Assembly: GCA_002331385.1 (NCBI GenBank)
Contig: DCYB01000001.1
Location: 496,001 to 560,000 of the forward strand
Direction: 5' to 3'
Length of the DNA stretch: 64,000 nt
Origin: Comamonadaceae bacterium UBA2121
GTDB taxonomy: Bacteria; Pseudomonadota; Gammaproteobacteria; Burkholderiales; Burkholderiaceae_C
The position numbers and the translations under genes were made by a program. Every line of letters starts with the position of its first letter. Position 1 is the stretch's first letter. The notes under the pieces are model-generated. The model was not told where the DNA came from and searched no databases. It worked only from the letters and a program-made list of their open reading frames with translations. This document shows positions 32,723 through 41,785 of the stretch, one piece after another.

Positions 32723-34965
32723 CAATATTGCGCCTTGACCATCAGCGTCACATTGCGCGGCGCACCCCACCACCCCTGACTGAAGAATCCGATCTGGCTG
32801 TAGTAGTGCCGGTCCAGCGCGTTGTGAATGTGGAGGCTGGCGGACACATGGCGATTGAACTCATAGCGCGCCAACAGGTGGAGCAACGCATAACTACCCT
32901 GCCCGACTTTCACGCTGCCCTTGGGACTGGCGACGGTTTGGTAGCTGCTGCCTTGCCAGTCCAGGCCGCCGCCCAGCGTCAGCCCGCGCAGCGCTCCGGT
33001 CATGCGATACGTCGTGTAGAGCTTGAACAGGCTACGCGGATGATGGGTATTGATGGGCTGACCCGTGGCGTCCTTGGCGGTGTAGTGCGTGATGCTGCTG
33101 GCCAGATTCCAGCGCGTGGTCAGCGCCCCATTGGCTTCCAACTCAAAGCCCTCTACCTTGGCCCCCTTGGCCAGCCGATACGCCTGCACGCCCGGCATCC
33201 CGCTGACCGTGACTCCAGGAATCGCCTGCGCCAGATTGTTCTGGCGTGTCTGGTATATGGACGCTGCGGCATTCAGCCTCCCCTCCAGATAAGAGGCCTT
33301 CAGTCCCAGCTCGTAGCTCTTGCCGTCCACCGGATCGAGGATGTTGCCATCGGGCGCGCGGTTGTTCTGGGGCCGGAAGATCTCCGTATAGCTGGCATAC
33401 GCCGAATAGGTCGGGTTGATGTCGTAGACCACCCCGGCGTACGGTGTGAATTGACGGCTGATCTTGTAGGCACGCTGGGCTCCAAAATAGGTCTGGCGCA
33501 TCTCCCAGTGGCTCACCCGGCCGCCCACGATCAGATGCAGCGGATCGGCCAGCGTGAAACGACCTACCGTATAGGCGCCGCGTTGCTTCGTGCGCAGGTC
33601 ATCCGCGGTGGTGCGCGCGCTGGCCCATTGGGGCTCGACGATGCGATTGTCGCGCCACTCGAAGAAGCTGCGGATGTCCGGTCGCGCACCCACCAATGCG
33701 TGCTGCCCGATGTCGCTGTGATCGTCGATGTCCATCCAGCCAAACGACAACTCGTGCTGCCGTCCCCCCAGTGAAAACGGACCCGAGGCCATCAGGTGGA
33801 CATCGTCGCGCGCGCGCTCGCCTTGGTAGTTCGCGAACGCCGTCGACATGCCCCGCCCCGTCGTGCGATCGGGATAGCCGCCGCGATACAGCTGCTTCAT
33901 GTGGTAGTCGCCCTTGTTGTGGCTGTAGGCAGCGCGCACATTCCAGCGGTTGTCAAAGCGATGTGACACGTCCACGAACGTCGTCCTGGATTCCGTCTCG
34001 AAGCGGGACCAGCGGGTGTTGTTGGACACGGAGCGATCAAACTGCGTGCGCGTGCCATCGCTGTAGAACAAGGGAAATCCGCTGCCAAAGCCACCGCCCC
34101 GGTTGTGCTGATATTCCATGCCCAGGTTGAGCAGCGTGACGGGCGTGAGATCGGCGCTCACAATGCCGTACAACGTGCGCTTGTTCGAGTCGAGCAAGGT
34201 GACGTAACTGTCGCCTTTGTTGTGAACCGCCACCACACGCGAACGGATGCCGCCATCGCGCGTGAACGGAATCGACAGATCGGCCGCCGCACGGCGCTGC
34301 CCCCATCGACCAGCAGACACTTCTGCCGCCGCTGCGAACTCGCGCAGCGGCTTTTTGCGTATGAAATTGACAGCGGCCGAAGGATTGCCCGCGCCCGTCA
34401 TCAACCCCGTGGACCCGCGCACGATCTCCACGCGGTCGTAGATGTATGCATCCAGATCGGTGTCCCCGTAATTCCACAAACTGAGGATGGGGGCACTCAA
34501 GCCGTCAAACTGGAAGTTGTCGATGGAGAACCCACGCGAGGAAAACGACCAGCGATTGCTGTCATTGCGCGTGACGGCAATGCCCGGCGCCGACGCCATG
34601 ATGGCGCCGGTGTCCGTCAGTCCACGATCTTCAATCTCCTGACGCGTGACCACGCTGGCCGATTGCGGCGTTTCTTTGGGCGAAAGCTTCAACCCCGTCG
34701 CCGTGCCCATGGCATCGCTGCGGTATTGCCTGCTTCCTTCCGTCGTGCCGTGCTCGCCCGAGCCCCGCACCGTCACCTCGGAGAGTGTGGGCACCGGCTC
34801 AGAGGGCCGCTGGACGGGCGTACTCCCTGATGCCTGCGTGGGCGTCTCTGCTTGCGCAAGCGCATGCGCGGCATGCAGCACGACCGACGCCAACGCGCTG
34901 TGTTGAATGACGCGCATGGTTGGTCGGCGTCGACGGAGGAAAACGGAACCAGCGGTGTATGACAT
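32722..34965 (-). CDS. TonB-dependent ferric-siderophore receptor
   Basis: A 747-residue outer-membrane receptor. After a signal peptide ending AHALAQA comes the plug domain (LSPKETPQSASVVTRQEIEDRGL... DRVEIVRGSTGLMTGAGNPSAAVNFIRKKP), typical of the FpvA/FhuE group, then a 22-strand barrel ending in an aromatic residue (LMVKAQY). The start at 34965 gives a basic n-region; an internal ATG at 34917 would also give a signal peptide. It is the first gene of the operon, 31-49 bases from a Fur-like box. Confidence 0.93.
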   Translation of the reverse strand: MSYTAGSVFLRRRRPTMRVIQHSALASVVLHAAHALAQAETPTQASGSTPVQRPSEPVPTLSEVTVRGSGEHGTTEGSRQYRSDAMGTATGLKLSPKETPQSASVVTRQEIEDRGLTDTGAIMASAPGIAVTRNDSNRWSFSSRGFSIDNFQFDGLSAPILSLWNYGDTDLDAYIYDRVEIVRGSTGLMTGAGNPSAAVNFIRKKPLREFAAAAEVSAGRWGQRRAAADLSIPFTRDGGIRSRVVAVHNKGDSYVTLLDSNKRTLYGIVSADLTPVTLLNLGMEYQHNRGGGFGSGFPLFYSDGTRTQFDRSVSNNTRWSRFETESRTTFVDVSHRFDNRWNVRAAYSHNKGDYHMKQLYRGGYPDRTTGRGMSTAFANYQGERARDDVHLMASGPFSLGGRQHELSFGWMDIDDHSDIGQHALVGARPDIRSFFEWRDNRIVEPQWASARTTADDLRTKQRGAYTVGRFTLADPLHLIVGGRVSHWEMRQTYFGAQRAYKISRQFTPYAGVVYDINPTYSAYASYTEIFRPQNNRAPDGNILDPVDGKSYELGLKASYLEGRLNAAASIYQTRQNNLAQAIPGVTVSGMPGVQAYRLAKGAKVEGFELEANGALTTRWNLASSITHYTAKDATGQPINTHHPRSLFKLYTTYRMTGALRGLTLGGGLDWQGSSYQTVASPKGSVKVGQGSYALLHLLARYEFNRHVSASLHIHNALDRHYYSQIGFFSQGWWGAPRNVTLMVKAQY

Positions 34966-34995
34966 GCGCAAACCCAATCCATTGACAAGTGTTGT

Positions 34996-35014
34996 TGCGA
35001 ATTATTCTTAATTG
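34996..35014 (-). promoter_or_regulatory. Candidate Fur box upstream of the siderophore operon
   Basis: TGCGAATTATTCTTAATTG resembles betaproteobacterial Fur boxes (GAATTATTCTTAATT core) and lies 31 bases upstream of the receptor start. Repression by iron-loaded Fur is inferred. Confidence 0.55.
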
Positions 35015-35074
35015 GACCGTCCCGCGCGTGTGCGCGCCGCTGGACTGTGTATGCCCGATGCCGGGAACACCGAT

Positions 35075-36337
35075 TCACGCCAAAGAGCGCGGCGACGCAA
35101 CCCATTTCTGCACGCCAAGCCATGCCACTGCGCTGACGAGCACCAGCACCAACATGCCCAGGGCCAGCCATGCGGGTCTGCCATAGACAAGCGCCACCAG
35201 CCAGCCACTGGCCAAGGAAAACGCCAGCATCTGCAGGAACCCGAGCACCGACGCCGCAGTGCCCGACAAATGAGGTGCTTCGCCCAGAATCTTCAAAGTG
35301 ATGAAGGGTGCGCACATCGCCAACCCGCAGGTGAACAATGCAGGCGGCAACACAGTCCAGATCCAGCGCGGCTCATTCGTCCATGCGAGATACAGCACGT
35401 GCACCAGACAGCCTCCCGCCATCAACCCATAAGCCACAAGAATGAGCGCCTTGTCTGGCCAGTACCCTGCCCCACGCGCCGCTGACAGCGCGCCCACCAC
35501 GGCCCCGATCACCAGCGGAATGAACAGATAGCCAAACGCGGTGGCCGGCAACTGCAGGCTGTTGACCAGTAGATCCGGCGCGCCTCCAATCAGCAAACCC
35601 TGCGCGGCGACCAGCAAACTCGCCACCAGACACAGCGCGGTGAAGCGCGGTATGCACAACACCTGTCGCACGTTGTGCGCTAGCGCCCGCAGCGAGAGGG
35701 CGTGCCTGCGCTCGGGCGGCAACGTTTCTGGCAGCCGCGCGGCGCACCACAGCAATGCCACGCCTGCCAACAAAGCCAACAGCGCAAACACCGCACGCCA
35801 CCCGAATGCCGTCGTGAGATATCCGCCCACCACGGGCGCCAACGCGGGCGACAGATTGATCACCACGATCAGATACGACATGGCCCGTCGCGCCTGACTG
35901 CCCTGATAACAGTCCTGCACGATGGCCTGCGCAATCACCACACATGCGCCCGCAGAGACGCCTTGCAGAACGCGCCCAGCCATCAACCAAGGCAGGCTTG
36001 GCGCCCACAGCGCCACCAACGAGCCACACACATGCACCAGCAGCGCGGCCAACACGACGCGGCGCCGTCCCAGCGCATCGGACAGCGTGCCGTGCAACAA
36101 CTGCATGCAGGCATAGCACAGCATATAGACGCCAAGCGTCAGTTGAATGTCGGACTGGCTCGCTTGAAAGTCGCTCTGCAATGCACTGAACGCAGGCAGA
36201 TACGCGTCGATGGACGCAGATGCCACGCTCGCTAGCAGGCCCAGCATCGCCACCATGAGGGCAAACGGTGTCGCGTGGGCCACGTAAGGCGACAGGGAAG
36301 GCGACGGGGAAGTCGACGGTCCGGCTGGAGCATTCAT
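35075..36337 (-). CDS. Bcr/CflA-family MFS exporter
   Basis: A 420-residue MFS transporter with 12 predicted helices of the Bcr/CflA drug-resistance group: SIDAYLPAFSALQSDF after helix 1, GTLSDALGRRRV between helices 2 and 3, and GAHV/AGACVVIAQAIVQDCY-type motif C. It lies upstream of the TonB receptor on the same strand, separated by the Fur-like region, so it may export a siderophore or an antibiotic-like compound. The substrate is unknown. Confidence 0.88.
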   Translation of the reverse strand: MNAPAGPSTSPSPSLSPYVAHATPFALMVAMLGLLASVASASIDAYLPAFSALQSDFQASQSDIQLTLGVYMLCYACMQLLHGTLSDALGRRRVVLAALLVHVCGSLVALWAPSLPWLMAGRVLQGVSAGACVVIAQAIVQDCYQGSQARRAMSYLIVVINLSPALAPVVGGYLTTAFGWRAVFALLALLAGVALLWCAARLPETLPPERRHALSLRALAHNVRQVLCIPRFTALCLVASLLVAAQGLLIGGAPDLLVNSLQLPATAFGYLFIPLVIGAVVGALSAARGAGYWPDKALILVAYGLMAGGCLVHVLYLAWTNEPRWIWTVLPPALFTCGLAMCAPFITLKILGEAPHLSGTAASVLGFLQMLAFSLASGWLVALVYGRPAWLALGMLVLVLVSAVAWLGVQKWVASPRSLA

Positions 36338-36453
36338 GCGGCGGCTTTCGGAGTGGGCACATCACACCCCATATTCCGCCAGCGCTCCCTCCCCGACGAA
36401 TGCCCAACGCTACATCGTGAATGCGCCGCGCCGCAGCAGGTGCCAGGACAGCA

Positions 36454-37449
36454 TCAATGGTCGCATTCGCTGGGCGGCATTCCGAAATGCTCGCGAAATG
36501 CCGTCGCAAAATTGGACGCGTGCCGGTAGCCCACCAAGGGCGCCACCTGCTGCACGCTCATGCCCTGCACCAGATGCTCCCGCGCCACTTCCATCCGCCG
36601 CACGCGCAGCCAATGGAAGACCGAACATTCGTACGCCAGTTGGAACTTCGCACGCAAGGTGCTGGGACTCATGCAGGCCAGATGCGCGAGATCACCCAAC
36701 GTGTAATGCGCTCCCGGGGCTTCATGCAAGCGCTCGCGCACGCGCTCGAGCAACAACCGGTCACGCGGCGAAACGCCCTGCCCCGGGCCGGTCACAGCCT
36801 CAGGCGCCGCCAAAGCATGCAGCAACAACTGGTTCATCACACTCTCGCGCAACAGGTCTGCCAAAGGCTCGTTCCAGTCACAGCCCTGCATGTGTTCCAG
36901 CGCCTGAATCAGATGCGACGGCACCTGCCATTGCTGCAACCGCGGACCGCCCCGGCGCAAGCATCCATCCATCAAATCACACAAGCGCTCATCGCCCAGA
37001 CACTGCGGATCGGGGATCGTCAAATTGATGCTGCGAAGATGCTGGCGCGCTGGATGAACGCCAGTCATGGAGACCGGCTCCGCATGCAACGCGTTCACGG
37101 CGCCATGCGGCCCCAGATGCACGCACTCGCTCTGTGCGAGTTGCGTCTGCGCGCAACCCTGCAACAGCACGATGATGGAGAAGTGCGGCACCTGCAGTGA
37201 CGTGGATTCATAGTCCTGATGCACACGCAGATCCGAAGTCACCAGCGACAAGCCCTTGCGCAATTCAAATCGGCGCACCTGCCCTTCGGCAACACAGGCC
37301 GCCGACTGCCCACACTTATTCCCGCTGTCGCCGCTCAATTGGTAGCTGAACCCCAGTCGCCCGCCCATGCGGTTGAAATCTGCCACCGTGAAGCGCACAG
37401 CGGAAACCGCGCCTTCCAAATCCACGCATTTCACATTCGTCATATTCAC
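36454..37449 (-). CDS. AraC-family regulator (PchR-like)
   Basis: A 331-residue regulator. The C-terminal 100 residues hold two helix-turn-helix motifs (YTLGDLAHLACMSPSTLRAKFQLAYECSVFHWLRVRRMEVA and VAPLVGYRHASNFATAFREHFGMPPSECD). The N-terminal sensor domain matches the PchR-type layout of siderophore-responsive activators. Its position among siderophore genes and a Fur-like box upstream (37491-37506) suggest it activates the receptor operon when siderophore is present. Start may be 37443 or 37449. Confidence 0.88.
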   Translation of the reverse strand: MNMTNVKCVDLEGAVSAVRFTVADFNRMGGRLGFSYQLSGDSGNKCGQSAACVAEGQVRRFELRKGLSLVTSDLRVHQDYESTSLQVPHFSIIVLLQGCAQTQLAQSECVHLGPHGAVNALHAEPVSMTGVHPARQHLRSINLTIPDPQCLGDERLCDLMDGCLRRGGPRLQQWQVPSHLIQALEHMQGCDWNEPLADLLRESVMNQLLLHALAAPEAVTGPGQGVSPRDRLLLERVRERLHEAPGAHYTLGDLAHLACMSPSTLRAKFQLAYECSVFHWLRVRRMEVAREHLVQGMSVQQVAPLVGYRHASNFATAFREHFGMPPSECDH

Positions 37450-37690
37450 CGCCCGCGCACAGCAGCGTGGCAGGCCCGTTCAGTGGTCAATGAAAATGAG
37501 AATATCGCGCGTCGACCAAGACCATGTGTAAGTCCTATTTTTTATACCCGTTTAACGCACACGGACTGCGGTGCATGCGCCGCTACGCGCATCGTCCGCG
37601 CGTACCACTCGCGGAGGCGTTTTCCGCATGAGGGCATGCGACTCCCGATAGATGTCCACCCCAGCGGCGGTCCCAGCGGCATCAAATGCG
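37450..37690. promoter_or_regulatory. Regulatory region between AraC and FhuF-like genes with Fur-like box
   Basis: TGAAAATGAGAATATC at 37491-37506 is a good match to Fur-type GATAATGATAAT repeats and lies about 45 bases upstream of the AraC gene. The remaining bases up to 37690 hold no gene I can support. Confidence 0.5.
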
Positions 37691-38422
37691 CTACAAGGCC
37701 CGCGCCACCGTACCGGCCTGCCGCTCCTGTACACACAGCTTGGGGCAATTGCCACAATGCTCACCGTTGGTGCGCAAAAAATGGTGACAGCACACCTGCT
37801 TCTGCACCTGCACACTGCCGTCAGCAAGCATGGCGTAGCCGCTGCGCCCGGCAAGTCCCAAAGACTCCAGCCACGCACTCGCTGCGTGCTGCAGCCAAGC
37901 AGCATCCTGACCTGAGCACGTTTGCCGCGCGACCAGCAGAGAATGCAATACGATGTCCGCTTGCACACAGGCAGCAGCACGCGCGTTCAAACGGACCAGT
38001 CCATCCAGGTCTGCACGCAAAGCAGAACACACTTGCCCCAGCCGCTGCGCGGCGCATGTCCTGAGCTCCTCGGCGGAACCCGTTCGGGGCACATGATCGA
38101 ACATCGAAAATCCCGCAATGAACCCGTCCTCGTTAAGGGTCTGCCGCATGCAGCCAACATCCGGAAGCACATTGCCGCGGTGCACCGCGATCACACTCAG
38201 GTAGATCGGCTGCCAGATCAACAAGCCCCAGCAGCGCACAGCCAAATAATGCGGACCTGCCTCGGGATGTCGCGCCGCCCACAGGTCTCGTAACACCATC
38301 GCCTGTTGACGATGGTTGCCGCCCGGAACGGGGCTCGCCTGCGGAACGTGTATCAACTGACCCTGCATTCGCGGAACCAGTCGCCCGATCAGGGCAAGCA
38401 GCTCCTCCAGTGACTGGCTCAC
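37691..38422 (-). CDS. FhuF-like [2Fe-2S] siderophore-iron reductase
   Basis: A 243-residue protein with the FhuF C-terminal signature CCHHFLRTNGEHCGNCPKLC, i.e. CC-x10-C-x2-C, which ligates an unusual [2Fe-2S] cluster. It should reduce Fe(III) from the imported siderophore in the cytoplasm. The N-terminal domain is helical. It is upstream of the AraC regulator on the same strand. Confidence 0.87.
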   Translation of the reverse strand: MSQSLEELLALIGRLVPRMQGQLIHVPQASPVPGGNHRQQAMVLRDLWAARHPEAGPHYLAVRCWGLLIWQPIYLSVIAVHRGNVLPDVGCMRQTLNEDGFIAGFSMFDHVPRTGSAEELRTCAAQRLGQVCSALRADLDGLVRLNARAAACVQADIVLHSLLVARQTCSGQDAAWLQHAASAWLESLGLAGRSGYAMLADGSVQVQKQVCCHHFLRTNGEHCGNCPKLCVQERQAGTVARAL

Positions 38423-38674
38423 GCCTGCTGTACCTGGCGGAGACTGAACGGGCCCAGCCCCACCCCAATAACTTCATATTCGACCGATAGCATCCGGGCT
38501 CCTCGTAGTGAACGTAGCAACTCTCTGGATCGTCGCGCCTGTGGCTCAGGGACAAGTCACACGAGAATTGCTAACCATCACAATGTAGGGCCGGATGGCG
38601 CTCATTTCACGCTGGAAACGCCTGCGCTGGCGCTTCCAATAGGCGAACTGGCATTGCGCACAGGGCAAGCCAGC
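38423..38674. other. Intergenic region
   Basis: About 250 bases with no supported gene. It should hold the promoter of the FhuF-like gene; GAGAATTGCTAACCATCA (38561-38578) is AT-rich and weakly Fur-like, but I do not call it. Confidence 0.3.
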
Positions 38675-39655
38675 TCAATCTGCCGCTTCGATCTTGGCCT
38701 CCTGCACCAGCTTTTTCCATTTCTGGAAGCTGGTCTGCACGACCTTCGAGAATTCCTGTGGAGTGCTGCTCCAGATTTCCACGTATTGGTGCTTGAGTTG
38801 TTCCTGCACTTCTCTCGAATCCAATGCCTCGCGCAGCGCGGAGTTGAGGCGATCCATCGTGGCCGGGGGTATCTTGGCCGGACCTACCACGCCCCACCAG
38901 AGCTCGCCACCGGCGTCTGCGTATCCACTGACGCCCGCCTCATCCATCGTCGGTACGTTCGGCAGGAAAGGGGAACGCTTGGGGCTCGTGACCGCGAGCG
39001 CGCGCAGGCTTCCGCCTTGAATGCGCGTCATGGTGGTGTTGAACGTATCGAACATGAAGGTCGTGTTGCCCGCCAACAGATCTGTCAGCGCAGGCGCACT
39101 CCCCCGATAAGGGACGTGGGTCATCTTGCCGTTGCTGAGCGCGCGCAGCAGTTCGCCGGACAGGTGGTTGGATGAACCGTTGCCTGCGGAGCCGAAGGTC
39201 ACGTTGGCATCCGGTTGTCTGGATTGGGCCACGATATCTGCCACGGTCTTGTTAGGCGATTTTTCGCGTACCAGCAACACGTTGGTGTAACGGCCCAGCA
39301 ACCCGATGTTGGAGAACGAATCGATCGGGTCGTATTTGATGGATTTCGAGACGTTGGGAACAATGGTCTGCGTTCCCACACTGCCGATTCCAATCGTGTA
39401 GCCGTCGGGCCTGGAGCGCGCTACGGAATCCATCCCTACCGCACCGCCTGCGCCGGGCCGGTTCTCGACGATGATGGGCGTGTTCAGGATTTCGCTCATC
39501 TTCTTCGCGACCGGTCTGGAGACGATGTCCATCGGACCGCCTGCGGCGAAGGGAACGACCCAGGTGATGGGTTTGTCCGGCCATTCGGCGTGGGCTATTC
39601 CCGACAGGCCGAGCGCTGTCAATGACAGCAGCGAAAGCAATGTTCTCTTGAGCAT
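38675..39655 (-). CDS. Bug-family solute receptor (TctC-type)
   Basis: A 326-residue periplasmic receptor with a Sec signal (LLSLLSLTALGLSGIAHA). The family motifs are WPDKPITWVVPFAAGGPMDIVSR, ENRPGAGGAVGMDSVARSRPDGYT, FGSAGNGSSNHLSGELL and THVPYRGSAPALTDLLAGN. Bug proteins bind carboxylates for tripartite or other uptake. It is last in an operon with an enoyl-CoA hydratase, a CoA-transferase and a second Bug protein, so it likely captures the acid that they activate and degrade. Confidence 0.93.
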   Translation of the reverse strand: MLKRTLLSLLSLTALGLSGIAHAEWPDKPITWVVPFAAGGPMDIVSRPVAKKMSEILNTPIIVENRPGAGGAVGMDSVARSRPDGYTIGIGSVGTQTIVPNVSKSIKYDPIDSFSNIGLLGRYTNVLLVREKSPNKTVADIVAQSRQPDANVTFGSAGNGSSNHLSGELLRALSNGKMTHVPYRGSAPALTDLLAGNTTFMFDTFNTTMTRIQGGSLRALAVTSPKRSPFLPNVPTMDEAGVSGYADAGGELWWGVVGPAKIPPATMDRLNSALREALDSREVQEQLKHQYVEIWSSTPQEFSKVVQTSFQKWKKLVQEAKIEAAD

Positions 39656-39764
39656 GGTGTACCTCGCACTGGTTGGCAAAGCGATGGAGAAAGGGTGGGC
39701 GCGCGAGAAGGTCAGGGCAACGATCCGCTCACGCGCAGTGGTTCGATCCGAGGGCGCAGTGGAC

Positions 39765-40517
39765 TTACTTGAAGTTCTTGCGCGCTTCACGTGCCTCGTT
39801 GCTCTGGCCGCACACCAGCGCCTGATCAACATCCATGAACGTGCTGACGAAATGGAGCGCATTCGCGTAAGCGTTGACGCTTTGCTTGCTCATCTTCACC
39901 ACATGCGATGGCGATTGCGCCACCTTCTGTGCCAACTCGCGTGCGTGCGCAACGGCCTGCCCTTTGGGCACCAGCCAATCGGCCAACCCCCATTCCTTTG
40001 CGACATCGCTGGACATCTTGTCGCCCAGCAGCATGATCTGCTTGGCGCGCGATGCGCCCACCATATTGACCAGACGCGGGATGGTGTGCCAGACGAGCGG
40101 GATGCCAATCTGCACTTCCGGCACATACAGGAAGGCATCCTCTGCCATCACGCGCCAGTCGCACGTCAGCGTGAGCGCGATACCGCCACCGACGTTCAGC
40201 CCCTCAACCGCTGCAATCGTCAACTGGGGCAGACTCTCCCACGCCTTGCACATGCGCGCCCCCGTCGACGCCACATAGCGCCGCTCGTCCAGCGACTTGT
40301 CATCGATGGCCCAGCGCTCCGGGTCTTTCAGATCGACGCCCGCAGAAAACGCTTGCGGACTGCCTGCCAGCACGATGGCCGAAATATCGAAGCGCGCTTC
40401 AAAGCTTTCCGCCACCTTGGTCAGCTCGTTCATGGCCTTCAGCGACAAGGCGTTGCGGCGCTCGCCCCGGTCATACGTCACTACTGCCACCGAGCCATGT
40501 TCCTCTATCGTGATCAT
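39765..40517 (-). CDS. Enoyl-CoA hydratase/isomerase family protein
   Basis: A 250-residue crotonase-fold enzyme. NALSLKAMNEL, the oxyanion-hole segments FSAGVDLKD and GLNVGGGIALTLTCDWRV, and the C-terminal helix are present. Start 40517 has AAAGGAG eight bases upstream, while a longer start would overlap the CoA-transferase. It probably hydrates or isomerises the acyl-CoA made by the adjacent CoA-transferase. Confidence 0.9.
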   Translation of the reverse strand: MITIEEHGSVAVVTYDRGERRNALSLKAMNELTKVAESFEARFDISAIVLAGSPQAFSAGVDLKDPERWAIDDKSLDERRYVASTGARMCKAWESLPQLTIAAVEGLNVGGGIALTLTCDWRVMAEDAFLYVPEVQIGIPLVWHTIPRLVNMVGASRAKQIMLLGDKMSSDVAKEWGLADWLVPKGQAVAHARELAQKVAQSPSHVVKMSKQSVNAYANALHFVSTFMDVDQALVCGQSNEAREARKNFK

Positions 40518-40570
40518 CTGGATGTCTCCTTTGGTTTTGTCTGTGAATGTGGTGAATTCACTGTTGCTTT

Positions 40571-41764
40571 TCACTGTTGCTTCACAGCCCCTGAACCCAA
40601 TGCGGACGCAATCGCCTCGTCACCGAATCCGAAGCGCCGCAACAGTTCGCAGGTGTGCTCGCCCACACGCGGTGGCGGCAGCCGCAGGCTGCCCGGCGTG
40701 CGCTCCAGTTTCACCGGAATGCCTGTCACGCGATAAGGGCCCAAAGCGGCAGACATCTCGCGCGTCGCAGTGTGATCCAGCGCCAGCGCCTGCTCCACAC
40801 TCAGCATGGGAGCGCAGGGCACGCCCATCCCCATGAGCTTGTGAAACAGCTCCCTGCCATCCCAATGGCTCAACAGCGCCACCAGTTCTTCGCGCAGTGC
40901 GTCGCGGTGTTGCACGCGGTCGCGGTTGCGCCGGAAGCGTTCATCGGACGCCAGTTCCGGTTTGCCGAGCACCTCGCACAACTGCGCAAACTGCCGGTCG
41001 TTGCCAATGGCGACAAACAGCTTTTCCGTGCGGGTGGGATACAGGTCGTACGGCACGATGTTCGGGTGGCCATTGCCCGTGCGCGCGGACTGGCCACCGT
41101 TCAACGCATTGCTCGTATGCGGATGCAGCATGCCCAGCGCGGTATCGAACAACGTCACCTCCATGGATTGGCCTTTGCCCGAACGCTCGCGCTCATACAG
41201 CGCCAGCAACACGCCAATCACCGCGTTCATCCCCGTCGTGGTGTCCACCAGCGGAATGCCGATGCGCACGGGATCCAATGCCGGATCGCCGTTGATCGAC
41301 ATGAGTCCCGACAACGCCTGCACCGCCGCGTCATAGCCCGGAAGACCGGCAAACTCACCCTCTTCGCCAAATCCGGAGATGCGGCAATGGATGAGTCGTG
41401 GGAACTTTTTTGCCAACTCTGAAGGACTGTTAATGCCCCATTTGCGCCAGGTGCTGAGTTTGAAGTTTTCCACCAGCACATCGACCTGCTCCAATAAGCG
41501 GAACAGAATCTGCCGCCCTTCTTCCTTCGACAAGTCCACCGCCAGATCCTGCTTGTTGCGGTTCAGGCCGATGTAGTACGGTGCATCCCCTTCGACAAAC
41601 GGAGGGCCGTAAGCGCGGGTGTCATCACCATCGTAGGACTCCAGTTTGATGACCTCGGCACCATGGTCGCCCAATATCTGCGCCGCAAACGGGCCCGCCA
41701 ACACGCGCGAAATGTCCAATACCACGACCCCGCTCAGGGACGATGCGTTCAATGCGGAATTCAT
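40571..41764 (-). CDS. CaiB/BaiF-family CoA-transferase
   Basis: A 397-residue family III CoA-transferase. Signatures are VLDISRVLAGPFAAQILGDHGAEVIKLE, LNRNKQDLAVDLSKEEGR, VLVENFK, and GLPGYDAAVQALSG, with the Asp acceptor region. It should transfer CoA to a carboxylic acid imported via the Bug receptors. The C-terminal bases carry a 12-bp duplication (TCACTGTTGCTT twice), which may have altered the last residues. Confidence 0.93.
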   Translation of the reverse strand: MNSALNASSLSGVVVLDISRVLAGPFAAQILGDHGAEVIKLESYDGDDTRAYGPPFVEGDAPYYIGLNRNKQDLAVDLSKEEGRQILFRLLEQVDVLVENFKLSTWRKWGINSPSELAKKFPRLIHCRISGFGEEGEFAGLPGYDAAVQALSGLMSINGDPALDPVRIGIPLVDTTTGMNAVIGVLLALYERERSGKGQSMEVTLFDTALGMLHPHTSNALNGGQSARTGNGHPNIVPYDLYPTRTEKLFVAIGNDRQFAQLCEVLGKPELASDERFRRNRDRVQHRDALREELVALLSHWDGRELFHKLMGMGVPCAPMLSVEQALALDHTATREMSAALGPYRVTGIPVKLERTPGSLRLPPPRVGEHTCELLRRFGFGDEAIASALGSGAVKQQ

Positions 41765-41785
41765 GCTTCTCCAGGCTCCTGCGCT

